Assembly (NCBI RefSeq): GCF_009498735.1
Contig: NZ_ML762441.1
Location: 27,885 to 74,659 of the forward strand
Length of the DNA: 46,775 nucleotides
Direction: 5' to 3'
DNA from: Gracilibacillus oryzae
GTDB lineage: Bacteria > Bacillota > Bacilli > Bacillales > Amphibacillaceae
Shown here: piece after piece, positions 22,049 through 30,603 of the stretch
Numbering within the stretch: the stretch's first letter is position 1
How the letters are laid out: each line of letters starts with the position of its first letter
Translations under genes and position numbers: made by a program
The notes under the pieces: model-generated
Seen by the model: only the letters and a program-made list of their open reading frames with translations
Told to the model about the DNA's origin: nothing
Database searches by the model: none

Positions 22049-22402
22049 ATGGCTAGAAAGTTAGGACGTACAACAGATCAACGTAAAGCTTTACTACGTG
22101 GTTTAGCTACTGATCTTATCATTCACGAACGTTTAGAAACAACAGAAGCAAAAGCGAAAGAATTGCGTTCAGTTGTTGATAAAATGATCACTTTAGGCAA
22201 ACGTGGAGACATCCATGCTCGCCGACAAGCTGCGGCATTCTTATACAAAGCAGAAGCAAATGAAAATGAAGATGCTGTTCAAAAGCTATTAAATGACATT
22301 GCTACTCGTTATGAAGAGCGTCAAGGTGGATACACAAGAGTGTTGAAATTAGGACCTCGTCGTGGTGATGGGGCTGAAATGGCGATCAGTGAGCTTGTTT
22401 AA
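22049..22402 (+). CDS. rplQ: 50S ribosomal protein L17
   Basis: L17 lies near the tunnel exit in bacteria. The 117-residue protein starts [24 protein letters not shown] and ends [14 protein letters not shown], with the insertion length of Bacillus L17. It is the last gene of the S10-spc-alpha cluster and is followed by tandem terminators. Confidence 0.98.
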   Translation: MARKLGRTTDQRKALLRGLATDLIIHERLETTEAKAKELRSVVDKMITLGKRGDIHARRQAAAFLYKAEANENEDAVQKLLNDIATRYEERQGGYTRVLKLGPRRGDGAEMAISELV

Positions 22403-22420
22403 TTAAATGAGTGAAGCAGG

Positions 22421-22470
22421 AAGGGGGCAGGGGCCAATCTCAATATGAGGTGCATCCAAGCCCTTTTTTT
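22421..22470 (+). terminator. Terminator of the ribosomal protein cluster
   Basis: AAGGGGGC (22421-22428) can pair with GCCCTTTT (22460-22467), with two G-U pairs. An inner CTCA/TGAG mini-stem is also present. A run of seven Ts ends at 22470. Confidence 0.7.
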
Positions 22471-22512
22471 GTTGTGTTACAATCTTTATAGACACACACT
22501 CAGATGGAAGAT

Positions 22513-22536
22513 AGCCAAGTTTTCTTGGCTTTTTTT
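22513..22536 (+). terminator. Second tandem terminator after rplQ
   Basis: AGCCAAG (22513-22519) and CTTGGCT (22524-22530) form a perfect 7-bp stem with a TTTT loop, followed by six to seven Ts. An extended -10-like TG-T-TACAAT (22475-22483) lies between the two terminators. A transcript from it to here would be only about 45 bases, so the second hairpin is probably a backup. Confidence 0.8.
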
Positions 22537-22697
22537 ATTGCTTCCTGTTTCTATGATATGTAATTCAAAAGTATTACTTCTAATAAAATCATTGGTTTTT
22601 TTGATACTTTTCTCTCATTTATCGGAAATTTTGAAACATTCTCATTTCCAGACCGGTATATTTCTATATAATATGGAATAGATGAGGAGTGACAAAT

Positions 22698-24116
22698 GTG
22701 AAAAAAGTTATTATATTTTTATTCTTAATTTTGTTAATGGCTTGCTCTAATGATGTAGTTGGAGATTCAGCAGGCGAAAAGCAGGAAACAGAAGACAAAG
22801 CAGTTGAAGAAAGCAGTGAAGAAACTCAATCGAAATCAGGGATAACCGACGAGATTGTTGAGATATCTTTAGCAACTGACTTTGAGACTATTCAACAATT
22901 ACCAGCTGGTGTCCTTACAAAAGACATTCCCTATGAAAAAGACACTGCCCAAATATTATTTGGTTTAGACGAACTGGATGAATCTTATCAAAAGGAATTA
23001 AAAAATGCTGTTGCTCCAATTGCCGATGAAACCGATGATCCAGAGACAATTGCAAAGTCTTTGATTTATTATGCAGGCAGTCCCAGTCTTGCTAAAATAG
23101 CAACAGATCTGGAGAACTTTGAACCGAGTTTCAAAGAACCCCTGCTGCCGCGCCCTGAAAAGGTGCAAAACGGTGGCAAAATAGAAGGGGAAAGCCATGC
23201 TTACATATTATTGGATGCAAGTTCAAGTATGCTGTTGGAATCAGAAGGAACGCAAAGAATGCATATTGCTCGTCAGGCTGTCTCAAGTTTTGCTCAGACA
23301 ATAGGAGAATCCAGCCAAGTTTCATTGGTAGCTTTCGGCCATAAAGGTGATGATAGTGATCAAGGGAAAGCAACATCCTGCTCAGGAATCGAAGAGGTTT
23401 ATTCACTCGCTGACTATGATGATGAAGCGTTCACTCAGTCAGTTAATACTATCGAAGCAAAGGGCTGGACACCATTGGCAGCAGCAATTGAAAAAGTAAG
23501 TGAATTAAGCAGTAACATAGAAGGTCATATCACTATATATATTGTCAGTGATGGTGTGGAAACGTGTGACGGTGATCCGGTTAAAGCTGCAGAGACATTT
23601 GCAGGCAATGCAGACAATAAAACAGTGAATATTATTGGTTTCCAAGTGGATCAGGAGGCAGAGGCGCAACTGACCAAGGTTGCTGATGCAGGCAAAGGGG
23701 AATACTATGCTGCCAATAATGAAGAAGATCTGCTGTCAACAATAGAGTATGAATGGTTACCATCGACACTTGACTTGGTTTGGGCACCGGTAAATAAGAC
23801 ACCAGACGGTTTTGACATTACCTATGAAAGACAGGAAGTTGATGAGCTTAGTTATGGCTTGAGGGATTCGATGAAACGAGAAAATCACCGGTTTGAAACA
23901 GTACTTGATCTCTTGCTGGAAGACGAAATGATTACAGAATCAGTCAAACAGCAAATTGAAGAAATTCTTAGTAAGCGAGAAGAAGAGATAAAAGCCTGGA
24001 ATGAAGACCTTCGAGAAACCAAAAGAGATGCAGTAGTTAATAAAGCAGATGAGATAAAAGCAAAGGTAGACGCATGGGTGAAAGAGATGGAGGCAATAAA
24101 AGAATCAGTTCAATAA
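22698..24116 (+). CDS. von Willebrand factor A domain lipoprotein
   Basis: This 472-residue protein is a predicted surface lipoprotein. A hydrophobic signal is followed by the lipobox LMAC with Cys at about 16 and an acidic Glu/Ser-rich linker. The VWA domain (about residues 165-355) has a full metal-ion-dependent adhesion site: DASSS at 173-177, Thr at 258 (GWTPLAAA) and Asp at 285 (VSDGVETCDGD). The C-terminal 100 residues are highly charged and helical, probably coiled coil. The function is not known; binding to a surface or envelope partner is an inference. The GTG at 22698 is 8 bases after AGGAG, so it is preferred over an in-frame GTG at 22689 that overlaps that site. B. subtilis has no such gene between rplQ and ecfA1. 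Confidence 0.85.
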   Translation: MKKVIIFLFLILLMACSNDVVGDSAGEKQETEDKAVEESSEETQSKSGITDEIVEISLATDFETIQQLPAGVLTKDIPYEKDTAQILFGLDELDESYQKELKNAVAPIADETDDPETIAKSLIYYAGSPSLAKIATDLENFEPSFKEPLLPRPEKVQNGGKIEGESHAYILLDASSSMLLESEGTQRMHIARQAVSSFAQTIGESSQVSLVAFGHKGDDSDQGKATSCSGIEEVYSLADYDDEAFTQSVNTIEAKGWTPLAAAIEKVSELSSNIEGHITIYIVSDGVETCDGDPVKAAETFAGNADNKTVNIIGFQVDQEAEAQLTKVADAGKGEYYAANNEEDLLSTIEYEWLPSTLDLVWAPVNKTPDGFDITYERQEVDELSYGLRDSMKRENHRFETVLDLLLEDEMITESVKQQIEEILSKREEEIKAWNEDLRETKRDAVVNKADEIKAKVDAWVKEMEAIKESVQ

Positions 24117-24124
24117 TCAATCTG

Positions 24125-24157
24125 CTTCACACTTCATGTAGTGTGAAGTATTTTTTT
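24125..24157 (+). terminator. Terminator after the VWA lipoprotein
   Basis: CTTCACACT (24125-24133) pairs with AGTGTGAAG (24140-24148). After TA come seven Ts. Confidence 0.9.
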
Positions 24158-24318
24158 GTGAAAGGGTAAGTTGATTGAAGGCATGGATTGTGGACATAAC
24201 TCTTTTTAATATCTTCTTCTATTGGAGTTATACTTTTATATCATCCCCTAATTTTTTTAAAAACTCCCAAACTGGAGTAAAGTAATTCCACTATCTTTTA
24301 TGATAAAATAAAGGGGTG

Positions 24319-24332
24319 ATTTCCCGGGAAAT
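24319..24332. promoter_or_regulatory. Perfect 14-bp palindrome before ecfA1
   Basis: ATTTCCCGGGAAAT reads the same on both strands and lies 22 bases before the ecfA1 start. It follows a possible -10 (TATGAT at 24299-24304) that lacks a clear -35. It could be an operator controlling the energy-coupling module, but its regulator is unknown. The rest of 24158-24353 shows no other gene. Confidence 0.4.
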
Positions 24333-24353
24333 AATGACTGAGGAGTACAAGAA

Positions 24354-25187
24354 ATGACAAAAATAGAGTTTCGAGATGTATATTTTCGATATAATGAAGA
24401 CGAAAACTGGGTGCTGAGAAATATCAATCTTTCTATTAATGCTGATGAATCAATAGCGATAATTGGACATAATGGTTCGGGAAAGTCCACGATTGCCAAA
24501 TTAATCAATGGTCTCCTTATTCCACAAGCAGGGGATATTCTTATAGATGGTGAAAAGATAACAGAACGAAATCTATGGGAAGTACGAAGAAAGGTAGGAA
24601 TGGTGTTTCAAAATCCAGAGAATCAGTTTGTCGGTACAACTGTAATGGATGATGTAGCATTCGGCCTGGAGAATCGAGGAATTCCCAGAGACGAGATGGT
24701 TCACAGGATTGACGAAAGCTTGAGAGAAGTTGGCATGCAGGACTTCTTCCTTCATGAAGCCCACCATCTATCAGGGGGGCAGAAACAAAGAGTAGCGATT
24801 GCGTCTGTCATGGCTGTTCAACCTGAGGTTTTAATATTGGATGAAGCAACATCCATGTTAGATCCTTTAGGAAGAAGGGAAATCATCCAAACAATACAAC
24901 ATGTAAGGCAGCAACACGGATTCACAATACTGACGATCACCCATGATTTGGATGAAATCAGTTCTTCGGATAGATTATTGGTGCTTCAAAACGGTAAATT
25001 AGTGATTGATACAAAGCCAAGAGATTGGTTTGCACAAACGGAAGATTGGGAAAGCTTAGGTTTAATTGCGCCATTCACGACAAAACTTGCCAATATATTA
25101 AAAGATCATGGGTACAGATTCCCCTCACATCCACTAAATCATGAGGAGTTAATAGAAGCGATATGGACATACAATTTGAAAGAGTAA
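24354..25187 (+). CDS. ecfA1: ECF transporter ATPase EcfA1
   Basis: This is the first ATPase of the energy-coupling factor module, which powers vitamin and metal uptake with interchangeable S components. The protein has 277 residues. It carries Walker [10 protein letters not shown] (38-46), Q-loop [10 protein letters not shown], signature LSGGQKQR (139-146), Walker B LILDEA with the catalytic Glu at 164, and switch His in ITHDLDE. It overlaps ecfA2 by 25 bases. No S component gene is nearby, as is usual for the shared group II module. Confidence 0.95.
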   Translation: MTKIEFRDVYFRYNEDENWVLRNINLSINADESIAIIGHNGSGKSTIAKLINGLLIPQAGDILIDGEKITERNLWEVRRKVGMVFQNPENQFVGTTVMDDVAFGLENRGIPRDEMVHRIDESLREVGMQDFFLHEAHHLSGGQKQRVAIASVMAVQPEVLILDEATSMLDPLGRREIIQTIQHVRQQHGFTILTITHDLDEISSSDRLLVLQNGKLVIDTKPRDWFAQTEDWESLGLIAPFTTKLANILKDHGYRFPSHPLNHEELIEAIWTYNLKE

Positions 25188-26032
25188 GCTATATATATCA
25201 GCCTAATACACCATTTTCCCATCAAGCTTTACATGAGATTGATTTAACGATTGATTCAGGAGAATTTATCGCCATAGTCGGACATACTGGATCAGGGAAA
25301 TCAACTTTATTACAGCATCTCAATGGACTGCTAATCCCAACAATGGGAACAGTAAAAATAGGTGAGTATGTGTTAAATAAAGATAACAAAAAGCAGGACC
25401 TTAAAGCATTAAGGCGAAATGTCGGGATTGTGTTCCAATATCCGGAACATCAGTTGTTTGAAGAAACAGTGGAAAAAGATATTGCCTTTGGACCAAAAAA
25501 CTTTGGTATTCCAGAAGAGGAGATAAGTCAGCGAATTACTGGTGCGATTCAGGAAGTTGGTTTACAGGAAGCCATTTTAGCAAAATCCCCCTTTGAATTA
25601 AGTGGCGGACAGATGAGAAGGGTTGCGATTGCCGGTGTTTTAGCAACAATGCCGCAAGTCCTTGTTCTGGATGAACCTACTGCCGGACTGGACCCATATG
25701 GTCAGAAAGAAATGATGGAGTTATTTTTTCGCCTGCACAAGGAGAGAAACCTGACGACGATCTTAGTCACACACAAAATGGAAGATGCTTTTACATATGC
25801 TGATCGAATGATTGTTTTAGAGAAGGGGAAGAAATACTTGGTGGGGCCGCCTGCTGAGGTATTCCGGGATCGTTCGCTGCTTAACAATGTCCAGCTTGAG
25901 CTGCCGGAAGTTTTATTGTTTTTAGAAAAGATCAAATCAAGTTTTCCTTTTTCCATTGATTATAATGGGCAATCAGTTGAGGAATTAGCGATAGAGCTTG
26001 GCCAGCGATTAAAGGAGTTAAAGAGAGAATGA
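25163..26032 (+). CDS. ecfA2: ECF transporter ATPase EcfA2
   Basis: This second ATPase of the energy-coupling module pairs with EcfA1. The protein has 289 residues. It carries Walker [11 protein letters not shown]-loop [10 protein letters not shown], signature LSGGQMRR, Walker [13 protein letters not shown] and His switch VTHKMED. The ATG at 25163 lies inside ecfA1 and gives [14 protein letters not shown], which aligns with the family. The stop overlaps the ecfT start (ATGA). Confidence 0.95.
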   Translation: MDIQFERVSYIYQPNTPFSHQALHEIDLTIDSGEFIAIVGHTGSGKSTLLQHLNGLLIPTMGTVKIGEYVLNKDNKKQDLKALRRNVGIVFQYPEHQLFEETVEKDIAFGPKNFGIPEEEISQRITGAIQEVGLQEAILAKSPFELSGGQMRRVAIAGVLATMPQVLVLDEPTAGLDPYGQKEMMELFFRLHKERNLTTILVTHKMEDAFTYADRMIVLEKGKKYLVGPPAEVFRDRSLLNNVQLELPEVLLFLEKIKSSFPFSIDYNGQSVEELAIELGQRLKELKRE

Positions 26033-26826
26033 AGTCATGGTTAGTTATTGGCCAATATGTTCCAGGTAACTCTATTTTACATCGTCTCGATCCACGGACA
26101 AAATTGTTGTTGATCTTTAGTTATGTCATTATTGTCTTCTTTGCGAATAATCCAGCTAGTTATGCTGTTTTAACATTTTTTGCAATCGGCGCGATCTTTT
26201 TATCGAAATTATCCATTTCCTATATTTTAAAAGGTATTACACCAATCTGGTTTTTTATTATATTTTCATTTCTCATCCATTTGTTTTTCACAAGAGATGG
26301 TGAGGTGTTATGGCAGTTCCAGCAGATTACCATATACTATGGCGGTTTGATTCAAGGTTTGACTATTTCTTTACGTTTCTTATTGTTAATAATGGTCACC
26401 TCACTGCTTACGTTAACTACTTCTCCGATGGAAATAACGGATGCACTGGAAAATCTGTTAGCACCATTGCAAAAATGGAAGGTTCCTGTCCATGAGCTGG
26501 CCTTGATGCTCTCCATTTCGTTAAGGTTTATCCCAACATTGATGGATGAACTCGATAAAATATCGAAAGCACAGGCATCCAGAGGTGTTGATTTAAAAAC
26601 AGGCTCACTTAAAAGCAGGATTTATGCTGTTGTGCCGCTGCTTGTTCCACTATTTATCAGTGCGTTTCGAAGGGCTGAAGATTTAGCAATGGCGATGGAA
26701 GCCCGTGGCTATCGCGGTGGAGAAGGGCGGACAAAGTTAAGGCAATTAAAATACACCATGCTGGATTATCAGGCGGCAATCATATATCTAGTGATAATAA
26801 TCATATTCTTCTATTTGCGGAATTAA
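26029..26826 (+). CDS. ecfT: ECF transporter transmembrane scaffold protein EcfT
   Basis: EcfT is the membrane scaffold linking the two ATPases with an S component. The protein has 265 residues and four to five hydrophobic segments plus the amphipathic coupling helices. The two short motifs that plug into the ATPases are visible: ASRG at about 183-186 (usually ARG) and EARG at about 224-227. Translation is coupled to ecfA2 by a 4-base overlap. Confidence 0.95.
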   Translation: MKSWLVIGQYVPGNSILHRLDPRTKLLLIFSYVIIVFFANNPASYAVLTFFAIGAIFLSKLSISYILKGITPIWFFIIFSFLIHLFFTRDGEVLWQFQQITIYYGGLIQGLTISLRFLLLIMVTSLLTLTTSPMEITDALENLLAPLQKWKVPVHELALMLSISLRFIPTLMDELDKISKAQASRGVDLKTGSLKSRIYAVVPLLVPLFISAFRRAEDLAMAMEARGYRGGEGRTKLRQLKYTMLDYQAAIIYLVIIIIFFYLRN

Positions 26827-26845
26827 TGAAAAGGAAGTGAAGGCA

Positions 26846-27616
26846 ATGCGAATGAAAGCAATCATAAGTTATGATGGCACGCAATTCTCCGGTTATCAAG
26901 TCCAGCCGAATAAGCGAACAGTACAAGCTGCAATAGAGAGTGTGCTGCAGAAAATGCATAAAGGAGAATTAGTACGCGTGACAGCATCAGGCCGGACGGA
27001 TCAAGGAGTACATGCGGTTGGACAAGTCCTTCATTTTGATACACCTTTAGAGATTCCGAGTGATGGATGGAAAAGGGCTTTAAACACGATGCTGCCTGCA
27101 GATATTGAAGTGAGATATGTAGAACAAGTTTCCGATCAGTTTCACGCCCGTTTTGATGTAGACGGAAAAGAATATCGTTATTTTCTTTCAAATGAGCCTG
27201 AACGTGATCTTTTTAAGCGCCATTATCAGCATCATGTACGTGAGCGGCTGGATACAGATGCAATGGAGAAGGCATGTCAACTGCTGATAGGGACACACGA
27301 TTTCACTTCTTTTTGTGCTGCCAATAGTAATGTCAAAGGGGATAAGATCCGCACCATACACCATGCTAGTTTAATAAAAGATGGAGCTCAGATTGCTTTT
27401 CAAGTCAGAGGGAACGGTTTTCTTTATAACATGGTACGGATCATTGTTGGGACATTAATCGAAATTGGGACAGGGAAAAGAGCGGCAGAAGATATAGTGA
27501 CAATTATTGATGCAAAGGATCGCGGCAATGCAGGGCACACAGCACCGGCACAAGGGCTGTATCTTTGGAAAGTAGATTATAAAACGAATGTTGACAAATT
27601 ACCAAATCACCCTTGA
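26846..27616 (+). CDS. truA: tRNA pseudouridine(38-40) synthase TruA
   Basis: TruA isomerises uridines 38-40 in the tRNA anticodon stem. The catalytic Asp is D52 in ASGRTDQGVHAVGQV, and DFTSFCAA and GNGFLYNMVRIIVGTL are conserved. The ATG at 26846 (MRMKAIISYDG, 256 residues) has AAGGAAG 8 bases upstream, so a GTG at 26837 is less likely. It is probably cotranscribed with the ecf genes, 19 bases downstream of ecfT. Its stop codon overlaps the -35 box of the next gene. Confidence 0.96.
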   Translation: MRMKAIISYDGTQFSGYQVQPNKRTVQAAIESVLQKMHKGELVRVTASGRTDQGVHAVGQVLHFDTPLEIPSDGWKRALNTMLPADIEVRYVEQVSDQFHARFDVDGKEYRYFLSNEPERDLFKRHYQHHVRERLDTDAMEKACQLLIGTHDFTSFCAANSNVKGDKIRTIHHASLIKDGAQIAFQVRGNGFLYNMVRIIVGTLIEIGTGKRAAEDIVTIIDAKDRGNAGHTAPAQGLYLWKVDYKTNVDKLPNHP

Positions 27617-27643
27617 CCTTGACGTTGCGTAAAGGTATATGAT
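27613..27643 (+). promoter_or_regulatory. MerR-type promoter and operator with 19-bp spacer
   Basis: TTGACC (27613-27618) and TATGAT (27638-27643) are separated by 19 bp, the overlong spacer typical of promoters that MerR proteins activate by DNA distortion. Within the spacer lies the dyad ACCTT (27616-27620) / AAGGT (27632-27636). This implies autoregulation of the downstream gene. The -35 overlaps the truA stop codon. Confidence 0.85.
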
Positions 27644-27667
27644 GAGTACAGTCAAGGAGGAAATGCG

Positions 27668-28429
27668 ATGGAATACACAGTAAGCCAACTGGCAAAGTTA
27701 TCTGGTGTGAGCGGCCGCACATTAAGATATTATGACCAGATCGGATTATTAAAGCCTGCATATGTTAATGATTCTGGTTACCGGATTTATGGAGAAAAAG
27801 AGACAGATTTGCTGCAGCAGATCCTCTTTTTCCGTGAATTAGAGATTAGTCTGGAAGATATCAATAAGATTATCAACCAGCCGGACTTTGATCAAACTGA
27901 GGCTCTGAGAAACCATTATGATGAGTTACAGAAAAAGCGTGATCGCCTTGACAGTATCATCAGTACAGTTGCAAAAACACTTGCAGCTAGAGAGGGTGGA
28001 ATGGAAATGTCGAATAAAGATAAGTTTGATGCATTTAAAGAGAAATTAATAGAAGAAAACGAACAAAAATATGGGGAAGAGATCCGGGAGAAATACGGTG
28101 ATAAAACGATCAATGAGAGTAACGCCAAATTGAGAGGGATGTCGGAAGAAGACTTTGAGGTTATGAATAAATTAGAAGGTGAGATCATCACTCTGCTGGA
28201 GAAGTCATATAAGACTGGAGACCCGGCATCGGATTTAGCACAAGAGCTTGCTCATAAGCATAAGGAATGGTTAATGTATTCATGGCCATCATATTCCGAA
28301 GAAGCACATGCTGGATTAGTGGATATGTTTGTTGCGGATGAGAGGTATACTGCTTATTATGATAAGCATGTAAAAGGCGGGACAGCTTTTTTGCGTGATG
28401 CTGTCCTGAATTATCTTGATAAGAAGTAA
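27668..28429 (+). CDS. MerR-family transcriptional regulator with TipAS-type effector domain
   Basis: This 253-residue regulator has an N-terminal MerR winged helix (MEYTVSQLAKLSGVSGRTLRYYDQIGLL-type start, residues 1-70) and a dimerising coiled coil (about 75-115). The C-terminal domain of about 120 residues resembles TipAS, which binds bulky antibiotic-like ligands in TipAL, Mta and relatives (YSWPSYSEEAHAGLVDMFVADERYTAYYD). In TipAL/Mta families ligand binding activates multidrug transporters or the regulator itself. No transporter gene is adjacent, so only the autoregulated promoter is evident. AAGGAGG lies 7 bases before the ATG. Confidence 0.9.
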   Translation: MEYTVSQLAKLSGVSGRTLRYYDQIGLLKPAYVNDSGYRIYGEKETDLLQQILFFRELEISLEDINKIINQPDFDQTEALRNHYDELQKKRDRLDSIISTVAKTLAAREGGMEMSNKDKFDAFKEKLIEENEQKYGEEIREKYGDKTINESNAKLRGMSEEDFEVMNKLEGEIITLLEKSYKTGDPASDLAQELAHKHKEWLMYSWPSYSEEAHAGLVDMFVADERYTAYYDKHVKGGTAFLRDAVLNYLDKK

Positions 28430-28435
28430 ATGGTG

Positions 28436-28478
28436 ACAGAGCGGCTCAAAATATTTCCATTGAGCACTCTGTTTTTTT
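28436..28478 (+). terminator. Terminator after the MerR regulator
   Basis: ACAGAG (28436-28441) pairs with CTCTGT (28467-28472), and inside it GCTCAA (28444-28449) pairs with TTGAGC (28460-28465). A T-run continues to 28478. Confidence 0.9.
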
Positions 28479-28488
28479 GCTTATAGCC

Positions 28489-28517
28489 TTGACATTTAGG
28501 CTAAATTGTTATAATAT
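28489..28517 (+). promoter_or_regulatory. Promoter of rplM-rpsI
   Basis: TTGACA (28489-28494) is followed after 17 bp by TAATAT (28512-28517). A perfect TATAAT overlaps it at 28510-28515 but with only a 15-bp spacer. Either way this is a strong promoter. Confidence 0.8.
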
Positions 28518-28539
28518 GATCTATGGCATTTTATTTCTA

Positions 28540-28635
28540 AACCACGAATAGCCCCGGAAAGTTACTCGTGTTAGAATATAAATCGGATTAGATAAGCGTT
28601 ATCGCTTAATAAAAATTAGACAATGGAATTACAGA
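28540..28635 (+). promoter_or_regulatory. L13-type leader RNA
   Basis: The leader between promoter and rplM can fold into CACGA (28543-28547) with TCGTG (28566-28570), then TAAGCG (28593-28598) with CGCTTA (28603-28608) around TTAT. A leader RNA family upstream of rplM is known in Bacillus (Rfam L13_leader). Placement and stems agree, but I could not run the covariance model. It is thought to sense free L13. Confidence 0.6.
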
Positions 28636-28654
28636 TACAGGAGGTAAACCAATC

Positions 28655-29092
28655 ATGCGTACAACTTTCATGGCAAATGAAGCAAATATCGAACGTAAAT
28701 GGCTTGTTGTAGACGCTGAAGGTCAAACGTTAGGTCGTTTAGCTAGTGAAGTAGCATCAATCCTTCGCGGTAAGCACAAACCAACATATACACCGCATGC
28801 AGATACTGGTGATTATGTAATCATCATCAATGCAAGCAAGATCCATTTAACAGGTAAAAAATTAAGTGACAAGCTATACCGTCGTCACTCTAACCACCCA
28901 GGTGGATTAAAAGAACGTACTGCAGGCGAAATGCGTGAAAAATATCCTGAGCAAATGTTAGAACTAACAATCAAAGGGATGTTACCTAAAGGAAGCCTTG
29001 GCCGTAAAATGGGTAAAAAATTACACGTATACAGAGGCGCAGAGCACAAACATGAAGCACAAAAACCAGAAGTTTACGAACTTCGCGGATAA
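28655..29092 (+). CDS. rplM: 50S ribosomal protein L13
   Basis: L13 is an early 50S assembly protein. The 145-residue sequence begins [21 protein letters not shown], equal in length and layout to B. subtilis L13, and has [21 protein letters not shown] and [28 protein letters not shown] lies before the ATG. It is cotranscribed with rpsI. Confidence 0.98.
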   Translation: MRTTFMANEANIERKWLVVDAEGQTLGRLASEVASILRGKHKPTYTPHADTGDYVIIINASKIHLTGKKLSDKLYRRHSNHPGGLKERTAGEMREKYPEQMLELTIKGMLPKGSLGRKMGKKLHVYRGAEHKHEAQKPEVYELRG

Positions 29093-29111
29093 TTAAAAGG
29101 AGGTCTATATA

Positions 29112-29504
29112 GTGGCACAAGTACAATACTACGGTACCGGACGCCGTAAAAGTTCAACTGCTCGTGTACGTTTAGTACCAGGTACTGGACGTATCGTTGT
29201 AAATAACCGTGATGCGGAAGATTACTTCCCATACGAAACACTTCGTACAATCATTAAGCAACCTTTAGCTGCAACTGAAACTGAAGGCAGCTATGATGTA
29301 TTAGTAAACGTTGATGGTGGAGGTTTCACTGGTCAAGCTGGTGCAATCCGTCATGGTGTTTCTCGTGCATTATTAGAAGCTGATCCAGAATACCGTTCAA
29401 CTTTAAAACGTGCTGGATTCTTAACTCGTGACGCTCGTATGAAAGAACGTAAGAAATACGGTCTTAAAGGCGCTCGTCGTGCACCACAGTTCTCAAAACG
29501 TTAA
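29112..29504 (+). CDS. rpsI: 30S ribosomal protein S9
   Basis: S9 reaches into the P site with its C-terminal tail ending SKR, seen here as APQFSKR. The 130-residue protein starts at a GTG (29112) behind [26 protein letters not shown] is diagnostic. A terminator follows directly. Confidence 0.98.
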   Translation: MAQVQYYGTGRRKSSTARVRLVPGTGRIVVNNRDAEDYFPYETLRTIIKQPLAATETEGSYDVLVNVDGGGFTGQAGAIRHGVSRALLEADPEYRSTLKRAGFLTRDARMKERKKYGLKGARRAPQFSKR

Positions 29505-29518
29505 TATTTCAACATATA

Positions 29519-29553
29519 AAGCACCTTTTCCAATTTGGATTAGGTGCTTTTTT
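29519..29553 (+). terminator. Terminator of rplM-rpsI
   Basis: AAGCACCT (29519-29526) pairs with AGGTGCTT (29542-29549), with partial inner TCC/GGA pairing. Ts follow to 29553. Confidence 0.88.
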
Positions 29554-29680
29554 CATGCGGAAAATTAGTTTATGACTCCATTTTTTCTTCCAGATAGATA
29601 TTCAAATATATAACTTTCAAGTAAACATAATAAATACTAATAGGTGGCTAACAGTTATTTGTGATTTTTTATTTTTAAAA

Positions 29681-29708
29681 TGAACGATTTCCCCCAGTTA
29701 GTCGTATT
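29681..29708 (+). promoter_or_regulatory. ECF-type (SigY-like) promoter of sigY
   Basis: TGAACG (29681-29686), a 16-bp spacer and CGTATT (29703-29708) fit an extracytoplasmic-function sigma promoter. It ends 33 bases before the sigY start and implies autoregulation. The same two hexamers with the same spacing recur before yxlE. The rest of 29554-29741 is AT-rich and holds no other visible feature. Confidence 0.8.
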
Positions 29709-29741
29709 ACATATAAATCATTATTGTATGGAGTAGATCTC

Positions 29742-30278
29742 ATGGATGAAAAGGAATTAATTCGAAAGGCGAAAAAAGGAGATACATTGGCGCTTTCGAA
29801 ACTGCTGCAACAGAATTATTCGTTCCTCGTAAAGTATTTAATGAAAGTTACCCTTCATCCACAAATCGCTGAGGATTTAACACAAGAGACGATGATGAAG
29901 TGTATTGAAAAAATCCAGCTGTATAATGGTGAATCCAAGTTTTCCTCATGGCTCATTACGATTGCAACGAACCTTTTTATCGATCAACAGCGCAGAAAGA
30001 AGCGGGAGAAAAACTGGCTGAAGCAGGAACAAGCCCTCCGAAAAATGAAATGGAATACAGCCAATAGGAACGAAGAATGGACGGATGTCATTGATGTACT
30101 TGCTCGAATTAATGAAGAAATACGTATGCCAATCGTGTTAAAGCATTATTACGGATATTCATATAAGGAAATTGGAAAAATGATGGGTATTGCAGAAGGG
30201 ACAGTAAAATCCCGAGTTTCAAATGGTCTAAAAAGTGTACGAAAGGAGTTGGGTGAAATTGAAGAAGCAGGATCCTGA
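29742..30278 (+). CDS. sigY: ECF-family RNA polymerase sigma factor SigY
   Basis: This protein directs RNA polymerase to a small regulon. It has 178 residues, the length of B. subtilis SigY. Region 2 covers about residues 11-80 (EDLTQETMMKCIEKIQLYNG, SSWLITIATNLFIDQQRR). Region 4 covers about 115-170, with the helix-turn-helix YSYKEIGKMMGIAEGTVKSRV. The ATG at 29742 has GGAG 8 bases upstream; an in-frame TTG at 29724 would add six unlikely residues. Assignment to SigY rests on sequence plus the downstream genes (anti-sigma, YxlD, YxlE, YxlF, YxlG order). The TGAACG promoter ahead of it suggests that it transcribes its own gene. Confidence 0.88.
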   Translation: MDEKELIRKAKKGDTLALSKLLQQNYSFLVKYLMKVTLHPQIAEDLTQETMMKCIEKIQLYNGESKFSSWLITIATNLFIDQQRRKKREKNWLKQEQALRKMKWNTANRNEEWTDVIDVLARINEEIRMPIVLKHYYGYSYKEIGKMMGIAEGTVKSRVSNGLKSVRKELGEIEEAGS

Positions 30279-30603
30279 AAAAAGTAATTCTATGTTGGAT
30301 GATGAAGATGAAGTAACGGTTAAGCAATTAATAGATGGTTTAGAAAAACTGGAACAAATAAATCCAGTATCTGCTCCAAACTTACAATGGTTCCAGCAGC
30401 ATGTTGAATTAGAGAAAAAGAGAATACGAAAAAAACAATGGAAAGACCTCCTTGCGTTTATCTCTTTTGCCGTATTTATGCTTTCGGTTGTGATTGCTGT
30501 CGTTTATCGTCAGCCAATTCTATTTCTTTATTTTCAGCTTGTGGGGATTATCTTATTGCCATTAGCTCTTAATAACACTAGAAAGAAGGTCAGTAATGAA
30601 TGA
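30253..30603 (+). CDS. yxlC: Probable anti-SigY membrane protein YxlC
   Basis: This 116-residue protein has an acidic, soluble N-terminal half (LDDEDEVTVKQLIDGLEKLEQ) and two membrane segments (about residues 60-80 and 85-105). In B. subtilis, YxlC with YxlD restrains SigY. It overlaps the 3' end of sigY by 26 bases. The start is taken as GTG at 30253, just after AAAGGAG (30242-30248); a TTG at 30259 has better spacing and would be two residues shorter. The stop overlaps the yxlD start (ATGA). Confidence 0.75.
   Translation: MKLKKQDPEKSNSMLDDEDEVTVKQLIDGLEKLEQINPVSAPNLQWFQQHVELEKKRIRKKQWKDLLAFISFAVFMLSVVIAVVYRQPILFLYFQLVGIILLPLALNNTRKKVSNE

Noticed and set aside
22632-22657. TGAAAC about 16 bp before CGGT as an ECF sigma promoter of the VWA gene
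   Set aside because: The -10 reads CGGTAT rather than CGTA, and a better-matched element was not found. A nearby TATAAT (22667-22672) has no -35, so no promoter is called.
22445-22681. A 78-residue hydrophobic reading frame between rplQ and the VWA gene
   Set aside because: Its start lies inside the rplQ terminator, it has no ribosome site, and it runs through a second terminator. Composition fits AT-rich intergenic DNA.
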